Positions 8,661 through 17,598 of a stretch of 64,000 nt of DNA are shown here, piece after piece. Origin of the DNA: Peptococcaceae bacterium UBA5767 (GTDB lineage Bacteria > Bacillota > TC1 > UBA5767); the NCBI GenBank assembly GCA_002418765.1, contig DIET01000046.1, forward strand, positions 1 to 64,000, in the 5' to 3' direction. The notes beneath the pieces are model-generated. The model saw nothing but the letters and a program-made list of their open reading frames with translations. It did not search any database and was not told where the DNA came from. Both the position numbers and the translations under genes were made by a program. Positions within the stretch are counted from its first letter, which is position 1; each line of letters opens with the position of its first letter.

Positions 8661-9395
8661 CTATTCATATTTAATGACGGGATTGGATGGATCTGATAAA
8701 TCAATGTATCGAATATCCTGATGTTCATCAAAAATCGGGGTATCACGGTACAAATGATCAAGAAACTCAATTTTTTCGTCCATTCTCTCTGATGTCCCCA
8801 AGCCTATTCGAATACCGTCCACGGAATAAATATTCCAGGTATTTTTCAACGGCTCAATTTCATGAATCAAATATCTGTATTGTTCCGGTATTGTCTCGTA
8901 AAAAGTCAATACTTCCTGAACCTCCCGTTGTACTACTTTTTGTCCTATTAAAATGGGTATCTGCACATTTCTTCCAGAATAAAAAGGCAAAACCTCCTCT
9001 GGCATACTTCTGATGATTTCAATAGCGATACCTTCATAATCCAAGACGACAAATCGTCCTTCTGAAGGTATCATAATTCTTGGTTCTCTCTCCTTGATTG
9101 TAATAGAAATAGTTGAAGGAAACTTACGAATAACCAAAGCATCTTCCACAAAAATGTGGGTTTTTATCCGATCTTCTACACTTCTCGCGGCCACTTGCCA
9201 CAAAGGGATATCCTCTTTCACTTCACTTAAGATAATTATATCCTCAGTTGAAATGTGTTGATTCCCCTGCACTTCAATCGTTTTTACCAAAAAACCTTCG
9301 ATGGTGTATTGAGGATAAAGCAAAGAAACTACCCCTATCATCACCAAAATCAATATAGGTATTGATACGAATATTCTTATACTTTTCCTTTGCAT
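8661..9395 (-). CDS. divIB: Division protein DivIB/FtsQ
   Basis: A bitopic membrane protein of 244 residues. A membrane helix near the N-terminus (about 8-30) is followed by a POTRA domain that starts TIEVQGNQHISTEDIIILSE, and then by the DivIB/FtsQ beta domain (KFPSTISITIKEREPRIMIP and the FVVLDYEGI strand). With FtsL it helps recruit and activate the septal synthase. It lies between the murC-murB fusion (45 bases away) and sbp. The position and domain order make the call firm, although the sequence family is variable. Confidence 0.9.
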   Translation of the reverse strand: MQRKSIRIFVSIPILILVMIGVVSLLYPQYTIEGFLVKTIEVQGNQHISTEDIIILSEVKEDIPLWQVAARSVEDRIKTHIFVEDALVIRKFPSTISITIKEREPRIMIPSEGRFVVLDYEGIAIEIIRSMPEEVLPFYSGRNVQIPILIGQKVVQREVQEVLTFYETIPEQYRYLIHEIEPLKNTWNIYSVDGIRIGLGTSERMDEKIEFLDHLYRDTPIFDEHQDIRYIDLSDPSNPVIKYE

Positions 9396-9440
9396 AAAAC
9401 CCTCTTTCAGTATATCAGATAACCTTCAAGCTTCCAACGG

Positions 9441-11645
9441 CTACGCCTTGATTTTACGGATTTCAAGCTCCAGTCGGACTCCAAATTTATGGTATACTTC
9501 TCGTTCACAATACTCAATTACATTGATGATATCCTGTGAAGTGGCTCCGCCGTTATTGATGATAAAATTGGCATGGATCGACGATATTTGCGCCCCACCA
9601 ATCTGAAAACCCTTTAGGCCACAAGCTTCAATTAAACGCCCTGCACTCTCATGAGGAGGATTTTTAAATGTGCTGCCTGCGCTTTTGCCTTTGGGTTGAT
9701 GACTACGTACCCTTGCTGCTTGGTCAATATTATCTCTGATAATGTCAGCATCCATCTTTTTTAGCTGCATTGTAGCAGATAATAATATAATATCAGGACT
9801 CTTCATAAATTGGCTCGTACGATAACCGTAATGAAATTCATCTTGCGTCATCGTATATACCACACCTTTTTTTAAATAGGTTATTTCAGTTACCATATCC
9901 ATCAAACTGGCTTGATGTGTCCCAGCATTCATATACAATCCGCCTCCCAATGTTCCGGGAATATGATAGAATTCTTCCAAACCACTCAGATGATGATCCA
10001 TAGCAATCTTAGCCAGAGAAGAGAGTGCTATTCCTGTCTGAGCTGTGATTATTTCTTGATCCACAGTTACAGAAGAGAATGCATTTGAAATATGAATAAG
10101 GCCTGTTTTCAACCAACCGTCTGGAAAAAGTATATTGGTACCGTTGCCAACAACTGTAAAATCTTGTAATACCTGGCTGATATCAATCAATTCTTTCCTA
10201 TTCTTGGGCTCGTAAAACAACGACGCATATCCTCCAACCCCCCAGCTGTTAAATGGTTTCAGGGATACCATTTTGGGATCACACACAGTCTTGCCCTTCA
10301 TTTGAAAATAGCGCAACCATGCCTCGCCGAAATCCGTAATATTTCCCGCTCCAATCGTTAGTATTAAATCATTCTCTTTGGTTTCCTTGGCCAATGCATT
10401 CCCAATATCCGAAAGCAAAGACTTATATTCCAATTGACTTGAATGAGCATGCCTTACCAATTCTTCACTGGTTACGCCCTCGATAGGTTCTTCCCCTGCA
10501 GCATAGATATCTGAAACATAGGCATGATCGCAAAGAGTCAGAACTTTGCCGAATTCATCCATAAACTGACTAGTCCGGGTATATCTGTGTGGCTGAAACA
10601 CACTTATAATTCTGTCAAAACCAATTTCTCTTGCCCCCAACAAAAGTGATCTTATTTCACTAGGATGGTGTGCATAGTCATCAATCACTGTTCTCCCGCG
10701 AACAGTTCCCTTGTTTTGAAACCTTCTTCCTACTCCTTCATAATTCAAAAAATATTCTTTTATATCCTGTGCATCAATCCCCAACAGATGGGCGCAAACA
10801 AATGCGCCTAAAGCATTGAGGACATTGTATTCACCTGGCATATGGATCGCAATACTACTTAACTTCGTATGCAAATAATACACATCAAAAATTTGTTTTC
10901 CACTTTCATACCGAACATTTCTTGCCTGATAATCGGCTTCTTTATGAAGTGCAAACCGAATTGATGAAGGATACTCCCCTGCCAAGGCTTCGACAACCGG
11001 GCAATCAGTTCCCAATACAATTATCCCCTCTATGCTGACCTGAGATAAAAACTTTCGAAAGGCTGATACCAACCGATCCTTATTCTTATAAAAATCCAAA
11101 TGATCATCATCAATGTTGGTGACCAATGCCATATGCGTCTTCAAGTTTAAGAAAGAACCATCTGATTCATCTGCTTCTGCGACCATATAGTCGCCCATTC
11201 CAAAAATGCCATTGCCACCAAGCTGTGCCATGGTTCCACCAACTACACAAGTTGGCTTTTTTCCAGCCTGCAATAAAATAGAAGCCAACATAGAACTGGT
11301 AGTCGTCTTGCCATGAGATCCAGCGATATTGATCGATCTCTTCTCTTCTGTTAACCATTGCAATACCACCGAACGATGCACAATGGGAATATGTGCTCTC
11401 TCAGCACTTAGCATCTCTGGATTATCAGATGTAATTGCTGTGGACACAACCACAAGATCAATCTCATCTGTGATATGCTCTGCACTATGTCCTATAAAGA
11501 CTTTTGCACCTTGGTTTCTTAATTGCTCAATGGTTGGGCTTGTGTTGAGGTCGGAGCCAGAAACCTGATATCCTTTTTCCATATAAATTTTTGCCAAAGC
11601 AGCCATGCCACAACCACCAATACCTATAAAAAACCAATTCTTCAT
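9441..11645 (-). CDS. murC/murB: Fused MurC-MurB: UDP-MurNAc-L-alanine ligase and UDP-MurNAc dehydrogenase
   Basis: One uninterrupted 734-codon reading frame encodes two consecutive cytoplasmic steps of peptidoglycan precursor synthesis. Residues 1 to about 447 are MurC: GIGGCGMAAL, the ATP loop GSHGKTTTSS at 109-118, and DDYAHHPSE near 322-330. After a short linker, about 455-734 is MurB: the FAD region VVGNGTNILF, IPGTLGGGLYMNAG, the substrate arginine in YGYRTS (R609), the catalytic serine in GKSAGSTFKNP (S658), and the terminal glutamate in RLELEIRK. MurB makes UDP-MurNAc and MurC then adds L-alanine, so the order in the protein is the reverse of the pathway. Separate murC and murB genes are the rule. 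Confidence 0.95.
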   Translation of the reverse strand: MKNWFFIGIGGCGMAALAKIYMEKGYQVSGSDLNTSPTIEQLRNQGAKVFIGHSAEHITDEIDLVVVSTAITSDNPEMLSAERAHIPIVHRSVVLQWLTEEKRSINIAGSHGKTTTSSMLASILLQAGKKPTCVVGGTMAQLGGNGIFGMGDYMVAEADESDGSFLNLKTHMALVTNIDDDHLDFYKNKDRLVSAFRKFLSQVSIEGIIVLGTDCPVVEALAGEYPSSIRFALHKEADYQARNVRYESGKQIFDVYYLHTKLSSIAIHMPGEYNVLNALGAFVCAHLLGIDAQDIKEYFLNYEGVGRRFQNKGTVRGRTVIDDYAHHPSEIRSLLLGAREIGFDRIISVFQPHRYTRTSQFMDEFGKVLTLCDHAYVSDIYAAGEEPIEGVTSEELVRHAHSSQLEYKSLLSDIGNALAKETKENDLILTIGAGNITDFGEAWLRYFQMKGKTVCDPKMVSLKPFNSWGVGGYASLFYEPKNRKELIDISQVLQDFTVVGNGTNILFPDGWLKTGLIHISNAFSSVTVDQEIITAQTGIALSSLAKIAMDHHLSGLEEFYHIPGTLGGGLYMNAGTHQASLMDMVTEITYLKKGVVYTMTQDEFHYGYRTSQFMKSPDIILLSATMQLKKMDADIIRDNIDQAARVRSHQPKGKSAGSTFKNPPHESAGRLIEACGLKGFQIGGAQISSIHANFIINNGGATSQDIINVIEYCEREVYHKFGVRLELEIRKIKA

Positions 11646-11660
11646 ATCAGCTCTCCATCA

Positions 11661-12749
11661 TCATAAAAACAGATTCATCAATTCATATATTTTTTGTAAA
11701 GCATTCTCTTTGCGTAACAAACGAGAAGCATGCGACATTTTTCTAAGTTTTTCATCATCAAAAGAAAGAATCGTTTGATAAAGAGCATCCGCAGTTAAGT
11801 CTTTCTCTTCCAACACCTCTGCAGCACCTGCGTTTCTTTCAGCCAACGCATTGTGTAATTGATGATTTGATGCCGCTTGAGCAAATGGAATCAAAATGCC
11901 AGGAAGACCCATTGCATTCATTTCAGTCAAAAAAGAAGCACCAGCTCTGGCAACCACCAAATCAGCCCGAAGCAACAATTGAGGCATATCATCAGAATAG
12001 GGTAACAACAGAATATTCTCAAGATGATCAGCCGGTATGTGATTCATTAAAGCATCTCTGACAGTTTCATAATGAGTCGAACCCGTCAAAAAAATGATAC
12101 CGAAATGCGCACTTAACAAATCCGAAACGATACCTACAACCACATCGTTCATTCGTTTTGAGCCTTGACTACCACCAGTGAATAGAATCACTTTTTCTTT
12201 CATACGTGATTGTCTCTCCAACCAAGCAGATTCACTTTGATCAAAGGTATCACGAATGGGTAGTCCTGTACATACAAGGTGTTTTTGATTCCAGAAATAG
12301 GGTCGGCTTTCATCAAACGTAAGACAAACATATTTTGCCCATAAGCTTCCTATACGATTCACCAAACCGGGGTAGGCATTTTGTTCATGCAAGATCACGG
12401 GAATACGAAGTAAGCAACCAGCTACAATCACAGGCAAACTTACATAACCACCAGTTGCAAAAATCAAATTAGGTCTATCCGCCAACATGGCTCGAAATGC
12501 TTGCCCTATGCCTTTTAGAGTCAATATCAACGATTGAATCTGCTTATTGAAACGCTTATTCATCACGCCAGCAGCTGTAATCTCTACCATTTCAAAACCT
12601 TCTTGCATCACAATCCGCTTTTCCATCCCCAAAGGATTACCAAAATATCGAATCATCACATTTCCACTTTGCCTTAAGTGGTTGGCTACAGAGATTGCCG
12701 GATAAATGTGTCCACCTGTTCCTCCCCCGGTTACCACAACTTTTTTCAT
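11661..12749 (-). CDS. murG: MurG, lipid II-forming GlcNAc transferase
   Basis: Adds GlcNAc to lipid I on the inner face of the membrane. The 362 residues start with VVTGGGTGGHIYPAISV. They contain the second glycine-rich motif as FTGGSQGSKRMNDVV and the sugar-nucleotide site as VVARAGASFLTEMNAMGLPGI, followed by PFAQAASNHQLHNA. The gene overlaps the ftsW stop as ATGA and lies 16 bases before the murC-murB fusion. Length and motifs are standard. Confidence 0.97.
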   Translation of the reverse strand: MKKVVVTGGGTGGHIYPAISVANHLRQSGNVMIRYFGNPLGMEKRIVMQEGFEMVEITAAGVMNKRFNKQIQSLILTLKGIGQAFRAMLADRPNLIFATGGYVSLPVIVAGCLLRIPVILHEQNAYPGLVNRIGSLWAKYVCLTFDESRPYFWNQKHLVCTGLPIRDTFDQSESAWLERQSRMKEKVILFTGGSQGSKRMNDVVVGIVSDLLSAHFGIIFLTGSTHYETVRDALMNHIPADHLENILLLPYSDDMPQLLLRADLVVARAGASFLTEMNAMGLPGILIPFAQAASNHQLHNALAERNAGAAEVLEEKDLTADALYQTILSFDDEKLRKMSHASRLLRKENALQKIYELMNLFL

Positions 12750-13885
12750 GGATTACTCTCCTTCACGTATCGTGATACATTCAAAATAATTCCTGAAGCC
12801 GCCATGGATATCAGCAATGATGTTCCTCCATAACTGATAAATGGCAATGTGATGCCCGTTGTTGGAATGAGATTGGTCACTACCGCCACATTCACAAAAG
12901 CTTGGATGGCAATAGCATATGTCAATCCAAATGCAAGGTAGCGCATATAAAGACTTGGGGCTCTCTTGGCAATGATAAATCCACGAACCGTAAATAGAAT
13001 AAACATCATAACCACCAAACCAGCGCCAATCAAACCCGTCTCTTCTGCCAAAATCGCAAAGATAAAATCCGTGTGTTTTTGGGGGACCCAATAAATCTGT
13101 CTAGAATTTCCCAATCCTAAACCAGTGATACCTCCGGACCCAATGGCATACAAACCCTGAATAATCTGATAACCTCCGTCTAGTGGGTCTAGAAGTGGAT
13201 TCTTGAAAATTTCCAATCTTCTCATTTGATAACTGCTATTGCTGATAGACCAGATTGCCAAAGATAACCCACCCAAGCTCAAGAGACCAAGTTGAACAAG
13301 ATGAGCACCTGCTATAAAAAGCATAAAAAAACCAGTCGTAGCAACCACAAAAGTAGTTCCTAAATCAGGTTCCATTAAAATCAACAAAGAAAAAATTCCA
13401 ATAATGATAACCGACACCAGAAAATGCGGTATAAACAATCGAATATTTTCTTTCCAATAGCTTAATAATCCTGCCAGTAAGAACACAATGCCCAATTTTG
13501 CCAATTCAGATGGCTGGAACCTTACTGGCCCAATATACAACCAGCGAGCCGCCCCGTATTCAGCTGCTCCTACCCCAATATACAGCACCGCTACCAGGGT
13601 TGCTATGACAAAAAGCAAATATAGCGGTGTCAATCGTTTAATGATTGTGAGAGGAACATTCATCATCATAAAAAAGGCCACCAAACCCAGCCCAGCCCAA
13701 ACTGTTTGGCGGGTGAAGTAGTAGAAAATATCCCCTTCTTCTCCAAGGCTTCCACCTCCGAGAGAGCTTGCAGAAAAAACCATCAAAAGTCCAAAAATGA
13801 GAAGTATGAATATTGAAACCATCATAGGAAAATCAGGACTAGTCTTCACGATTTTTTCTTTATTTTTCTCTTTTTCCAATGGCAT
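12746..13885 (-). CDS. ftsW: FtsW/SEDS-family peptidoglycan polymerase
   Basis: A polytopic SEDS protein (about 10 membrane helices) that polymerises lipid II together with its class B penicillin-binding partner. Conserved parts are PSELAKLGIVFLLAGLLSYW and the periplasmic loop ending QIIQGLYAIGSGGITGLGLG, followed by PQKHTDFIFAILAEETGLIG. I place the start at ATG 13885 (MPLEKEKNKEKIV) because AAGGAG lies 8 bases upstream; a longer reading from 13939 would overlap murD by 80 bases. The protein is then 379 residues and overlaps the murD end by 26 bases. Between murD and murG this is the division enzyme rather than RodA. Confidence 0.94.
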   Translation of the reverse strand: MPLEKEKNKEKIVKTSPDFPMMVSIFILLIFGLLMVFSASSLGGGSLGEEGDIFYYFTRQTVWAGLGLVAFFMMMNVPLTIIKRLTPLYLLFVIATLVAVLYIGVGAAEYGAARWLYIGPVRFQPSELAKLGIVFLLAGLLSYWKENIRLFIPHFLVSVIIIGIFSLLILMEPDLGTTFVVATTGFFMLFIAGAHLVQLGLLSLGGLSLAIWSISNSSYQMRRLEIFKNPLLDPLDGGYQIIQGLYAIGSGGITGLGLGNSRQIYWVPQKHTDFIFAILAEETGLIGAGLVVMMFILFTVRGFIIAKRAPSLYMRYLAFGLTYAIAIQAFVNVAVVTNLIPTTGITLPFISYGGTSLLISMAASGIILNVSRYVKESNP

Positions 13886-15239
13886 GAACAATCTCCTTGA
13901 AAACTTGACCTCTATGTTCGAAATTCTGAAACGAATCAAAACTCGGACAAGCTGGTGACAACAGAACGATATCTCCTACTTGTGCCTGCTGTTTCGCCAA
14001 CTCACACGCATGAAACAGATCCTTGGCCAGCCTGTATTCTAGATAACCTTCGTCCTCCAATGCTTGTACGATTTCTTTTTGTGTTTGTCCATAAACAATA
14101 GCTATTACCCCTTGGTGGACTATTTTCTTAGCCAAGAGAGAATAATCAGTTTTTTTGGGACTTCCTCCCAAGAGAACATAGATTGGTTTATCATAGCTGT
14201 TAAGAGCCATGATGGTGGAGTCTGTATTGGTTGCCTTGGAATCATTGATCCAAGTTACACCAGCAATGGTTTCCACAATTTCCTGTCTGTGTTCTACACC
14301 ATGAAAAGACATGATGCCGTTACGAATTTGTGCTATGCTCAACCCCAAAATATCACAAACACAGATCGCGCCCAAAGCATTTTCAACATTGTGAAGTCCA
14401 GGCAACAACAATTCATTGCGATTAACGATTTCATACGTATGATCATGCTTTTTGAGTTTCAATACTTGGTCTTGAAAATAGGCTCCAGAAACAGGCTTTC
14501 TCGTACTAAAATAACGGATTTGACTGGGTGCTAGGTTCTGAAAATGCAATACCCTCTCATCCTCAGCATTAAGAATAACATAGTCGCGACCATCTTGATT
14601 ACAAAAGACTTTGGCTTTTAAAGCACAATAATATTCCATGGTTTTGTGCCTTGCCAAATGGTCGTTACTTATATTGGTTATCAATGCAATATGCGGATGA
14701 AAGCTCTGTATTGTTTCTAATTGATAGCTTGAAACCTCCAATACACCAATTGTCTTTTTGGTGCTTTTCTCAACCACTGCAGTCAATGGCTCTCCTATAT
14801 TTCCTGCCAAAAGAGATTCTTGGCCTGATTCAACCAAGATATGATGAATCAGACTACTCGTCGTGGATTTTCCATTGGTCCCGGTAATGGCGATGAACTT
14901 TCCTTCAAACAATCTCGTTCCCAACTCCATCTCGCCAATCAGTTCAACGCCTGAATCCATCACGATTTGGACAAATGCATTGTCCAGCGCTATCCCTGGA
15001 GAAATAACAGCCAAATCATATTGATGTAGACTGGGATCAAAGAAATGATAATCAAAAAAAATGTTCACAGGCATATCTTGCCAAGGAGAAGCAGACCAAT
15101 CCATATCTTTTTTCTTTATGTCATCATAAACATCAACCATAGCGCCTAACGACAATAACAATTTGGCTGCCGATAATCCACTTTTGCCCATGCCCATCAC
15201 CAGAATCTTCATATTCTGATATAAATCCGAATTCCTCAT
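13860..15239 (-). CDS. murD: MurD, UDP-MurNAc-L-Ala:D-glutamate ligase
   Basis: Adds D-glutamate to the peptidoglycan precursor stem. The 459 residues show the N-terminal fold VMGMGKSGLSAAKLLL, the ATP loop ITGTNGKSTTSSLIHH, HNVENALGAICVC, and the C-terminal WINDSKATNTDSTIMAL. All are MurD signatures. The start at 15239 (MRNSDLYQN) is supported by AGGACGG; a second ATG nine codons in is possible. It lies 12 bases after mraY and overlaps ftsW. Confidence 0.96.
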   Translation of the reverse strand: MRNSDLYQNMKILVMGMGKSGLSAAKLLLSLGAMVDVYDDIKKKDMDWSASPWQDMPVNIFFDYHFFDPSLHQYDLAVISPGIALDNAFVQIVMDSGVELIGEMELGTRLFEGKFIAITGTNGKSTTSSLIHHILVESGQESLLAGNIGEPLTAVVEKSTKKTIGVLEVSSYQLETIQSFHPHIALITNISNDHLARHKTMEYYCALKAKVFCNQDGRDYVILNAEDERVLHFQNLAPSQIRYFSTRKPVSGAYFQDQVLKLKKHDHTYEIVNRNELLLPGLHNVENALGAICVCDILGLSIAQIRNGIMSFHGVEHRQEIVETIAGVTWINDSKATNTDSTIMALNSYDKPIYVLLGGSPKKTDYSLLAKKIVHQGVIAIVYGQTQKEIVQALEDEGYLEYRLAKDLFHACELAKQQAQVGDIVLLSPACPSFDSFQNFEHRGQVFKEIVHAIGKREK

Positions 15240-15251
15240 CTTTTAACCGTC

Positions 15252-16211
15252 CTACATAATAAATATCATCAACCCCAACGCAGCAAACAAAAGTGAAGCA
15301 AAAGAAAAGACGATCACCACTTTCAATTCACCCCATCCCCTCAACTCAAAATGATGATGAATGGGACTCATCAGAAATAATCTTTTCCCTTTGGTGATTT
15401 TAAAGTATCCTACCTGGAATATAACGGAAAGCGTTTCAATAACATATAACCCACACAGGATGAGCAGGCTAAGTTCAACACCGAGAACCATGGCCAGTGT
15501 ACCTAGCAGTCCACCTAAAGCCAATGATCCCGTATCACCCATAAAAATTTTTGCAGGATGCCAATTAAACACCATGAACGCCAACAATGCCATAAAAGCA
15601 ATGCCTGAGACCAACAATACAGTGGGAGATCCCAAGAGAAGTGCCAAAATCGCAAAAGACAAAAGTACAGGCAAGCTACTCATCGAAGCCAAGCCATCAA
15701 GGCCATCCGTGAGATTTACAGCATTGGGTATGGATATAAGCACCAGGACATCCACAACAAATTTAAGCCACATTACCTGAATAGCAAGATTTTTATTGAG
15801 AATGAACAATGTATTGGAAGGCATTTGCCAAGAAAAGATCAATGCAATGGCCACAGCAAGTATCAATTGGCCTATTAACTTTTCCTGTGGTTTAAGTCCT
15901 TCATTATTTTTCTTCTTGATTTTTAGAGAATCATCAATCCAGCCCAATAGACCGAATCCTACCAATCCAAATAAAACAAAGAATCGATTCCAAGGCAAGA
16001 AAAACAAAGAGACCAAAGTGATCGGTACAATGAAGATAAGTCCACCCATCGTTAGCGTCCCTTTTTTTCGCATATGCATCTGAGGTCCATCTTGACGGAT
16101 TTCCTGACCAAATCTTTTCTTTTTCAAGTGCGGTATCAACCAATAGCCATAAATCAAACTGACCATAAATGTTAACATCCAAGCATATACCGGCGAAAAA
16201 TTATTTAGCAT
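15252..16211 (-). CDS. mraY: MraY, phospho-MurNAc-pentapeptide translocase
   Basis: An integral membrane enzyme that attaches phospho-MurNAc-pentapeptide to undecaprenyl phosphate, giving lipid I. The 319 residues are shorter than the roughly 360 of E. coli but usual for Gram-positives. Catalytic aspartates sit in WIDDSLKIKKKNNEG and in NLTDGLDGLA, and the active-site histidines in SPIHHHFELRGWGE. The start overlaps the end of murF by 11 bases with TTAGGAGT as ribosome site. About ten hydrophobic helices are visible. Confidence 0.96.
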   Translation of the reverse strand: MLNNFSPVYAWMLTFMVSLIYGYWLIPHLKKKRFGQEIRQDGPQMHMRKKGTLTMGGLIFIVPITLVSLFFLPWNRFFVLFGLVGFGLLGWIDDSLKIKKKNNEGLKPQEKLIGQLILAVAIALIFSWQMPSNTLFILNKNLAIQVMWLKFVVDVLVLISIPNAVNLTDGLDGLASMSSLPVLLSFAILALLLGSPTVLLVSGIAFMALLAFMVFNWHPAKIFMGDTGSLALGGLLGTLAMVLGVELSLLILCGLYVIETLSVIFQVGYFKITKGKRLFLMSPIHHHFELRGWGELKVVIVFSFASLLFAALGLMIFIM

Positions 16212-17598
16212 GTTCGACTCCTAATAAGGGTTCAACAATTTCTTCCATTTTCATGGCGCGGGAGCCCTTCACCAATATCCTGTCTCCTTTACCAATATAA
16301 GATAATAAAAAATCCAAAACCTCTTGATGCGAATGGAACGTATATACATTTTTCATTCCTGCTGATTTTGCTCCTAAAGCAATGTGTAAAGCAAGCTCCC
16401 CAACGGTTACCAATGTATTCACACCATGCTCCGCTATCCAAACACCAATCTTCTCATGTTCCGCAATTTCAACCTCACCAAGCTCGAGCATATCCCCTAA
16501 TACAGCAAGCGTTCGTGTCGTATCTTTGATAAGTATTTCCAAGGATGCTCTCATGGAATCTGGATTTGCATTGTAGCAATCGTCCAGAATAACACTATTG
16601 CGTAATCCCTTACACATTTTCATACGACGATCACTGATTTCCATCTTCTCCAAGCCTAGAACGCCTTCCTCAAGGCTTACTCCTAAATGTAGACCCACCT
16701 GAATTGCTTCCAAAGCATCCAAAACATGATGTCTCCCCAACATTTCCAACTTACATAAAGCTGCTTTTCCCTCCGCATGAACCAAGAATTGCATATCTGA
16801 TTTAAATTCTTTCAGATCAGTAGCAATAAGACTGGCCGAAGGAGAAAATCCAACAGAATAGAGTTTACCCAAACATTTGGTTTTGGCTTTGGACGTCCAT
16901 CGGTCTTCTTCATTCAGAATACATGTGCCTCGATCGCCCATATACTCAAGCAGTTCCGTCTTCGCTTCATAGATATTCTCCGGAGTGCGGAGGAGTTCAA
17001 GATGGGTGATGCCGATATTGGTTATAACGCCGATGTTGGGTTTGGCAATACGACAAAGCTGCGTTATCTGACCCAAACCACGCATGCCCATTTCCAATAC
17101 CAAAGCATCCGTATCTGAATCCATTTCCAGAATAGTCAATGGCAACCCGATTTCGTTATTAAAGCTTCCATGATTTGCATGGACTTTCATCTTCGTAGAA
17201 AGAACAGCACGCACCATATCTTTGGTGGTTGTTTTACCACTAGAACCGGTAACTGCAATCACCGGCAACTCAAAATGTTCTCTGTACCAAGTAGCCACTT
17301 GCTGTAATCCATCCAAAACATCATCAACGAGGAATAAAACAAAATCTTCCCTGAACGCTTTTCGATCAATGGATGGATGATCCTTCTGCACAACAGCACC
17401 TACAGCACCTTGCATTCTTGCGCTCTCAAGAAAAAGATGCCCATCTGTTCGCTCACCTTTGACAGCAAAAAATAGGGCATTGGAAACAATGTCCCTGCTA
17501 TCAATACAGACTTGATTGATCCAGTGGTCTTCTTCAATAGAGATTTGCTCTATACCAAGAACTTCAGCAATCTCCGAAAGTTTTCCAATGTGTTTCAT
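16201..17598 (-). CDS. murF: MurF, UDP-MurNAc-tripeptide:D-Ala-D-Ala ligase
   Basis: Adds D-Ala-D-Ala to complete the cytoplasmic precursor. The 465 residues include the N-terminal VCIDSRDIVSNALFFAVKGE, the ATP loop AVTGSSGKTTTKDMVRAVLS, EMGMRGLGQI, and the C-terminal DDCYNANPDSMRASLEIL. The start shares bases with the murE stop (TGATG), which indicates coupling. It is followed by mraY with an 11-base overlap. Confidence 0.96.
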   Translation of the reverse strand: MKHIGKLSEIAEVLGIEQISIEEDHWINQVCIDSRDIVSNALFFAVKGERTDGHLFLESARMQGAVGAVVQKDHPSIDRKAFREDFVLFLVDDVLDGLQQVATWYREHFELPVIAVTGSSGKTTTKDMVRAVLSTKMKVHANHGSFNNEIGLPLTILEMDSDTDALVLEMGMRGLGQITQLCRIAKPNIGVITNIGITHLELLRTPENIYEAKTELLEYMGDRGTCILNEEDRWTSKAKTKCLGKLYSVGFSPSASLIATDLKEFKSDMQFLVHAEGKAALCKLEMLGRHHVLDALEAIQVGLHLGVSLEEGVLGLEKMEISDRRMKMCKGLRNSVILDDCYNANPDSMRASLEILIKDTTRTLAVLGDMLELGEVEIAEHEKIGVWIAEHGVNTLVTVGELALHIALGAKSAGMKNVYTFHSHQEVLDFLLSYIGKGDRILVKGSRAMKMEEIVEPLLGVEHAK

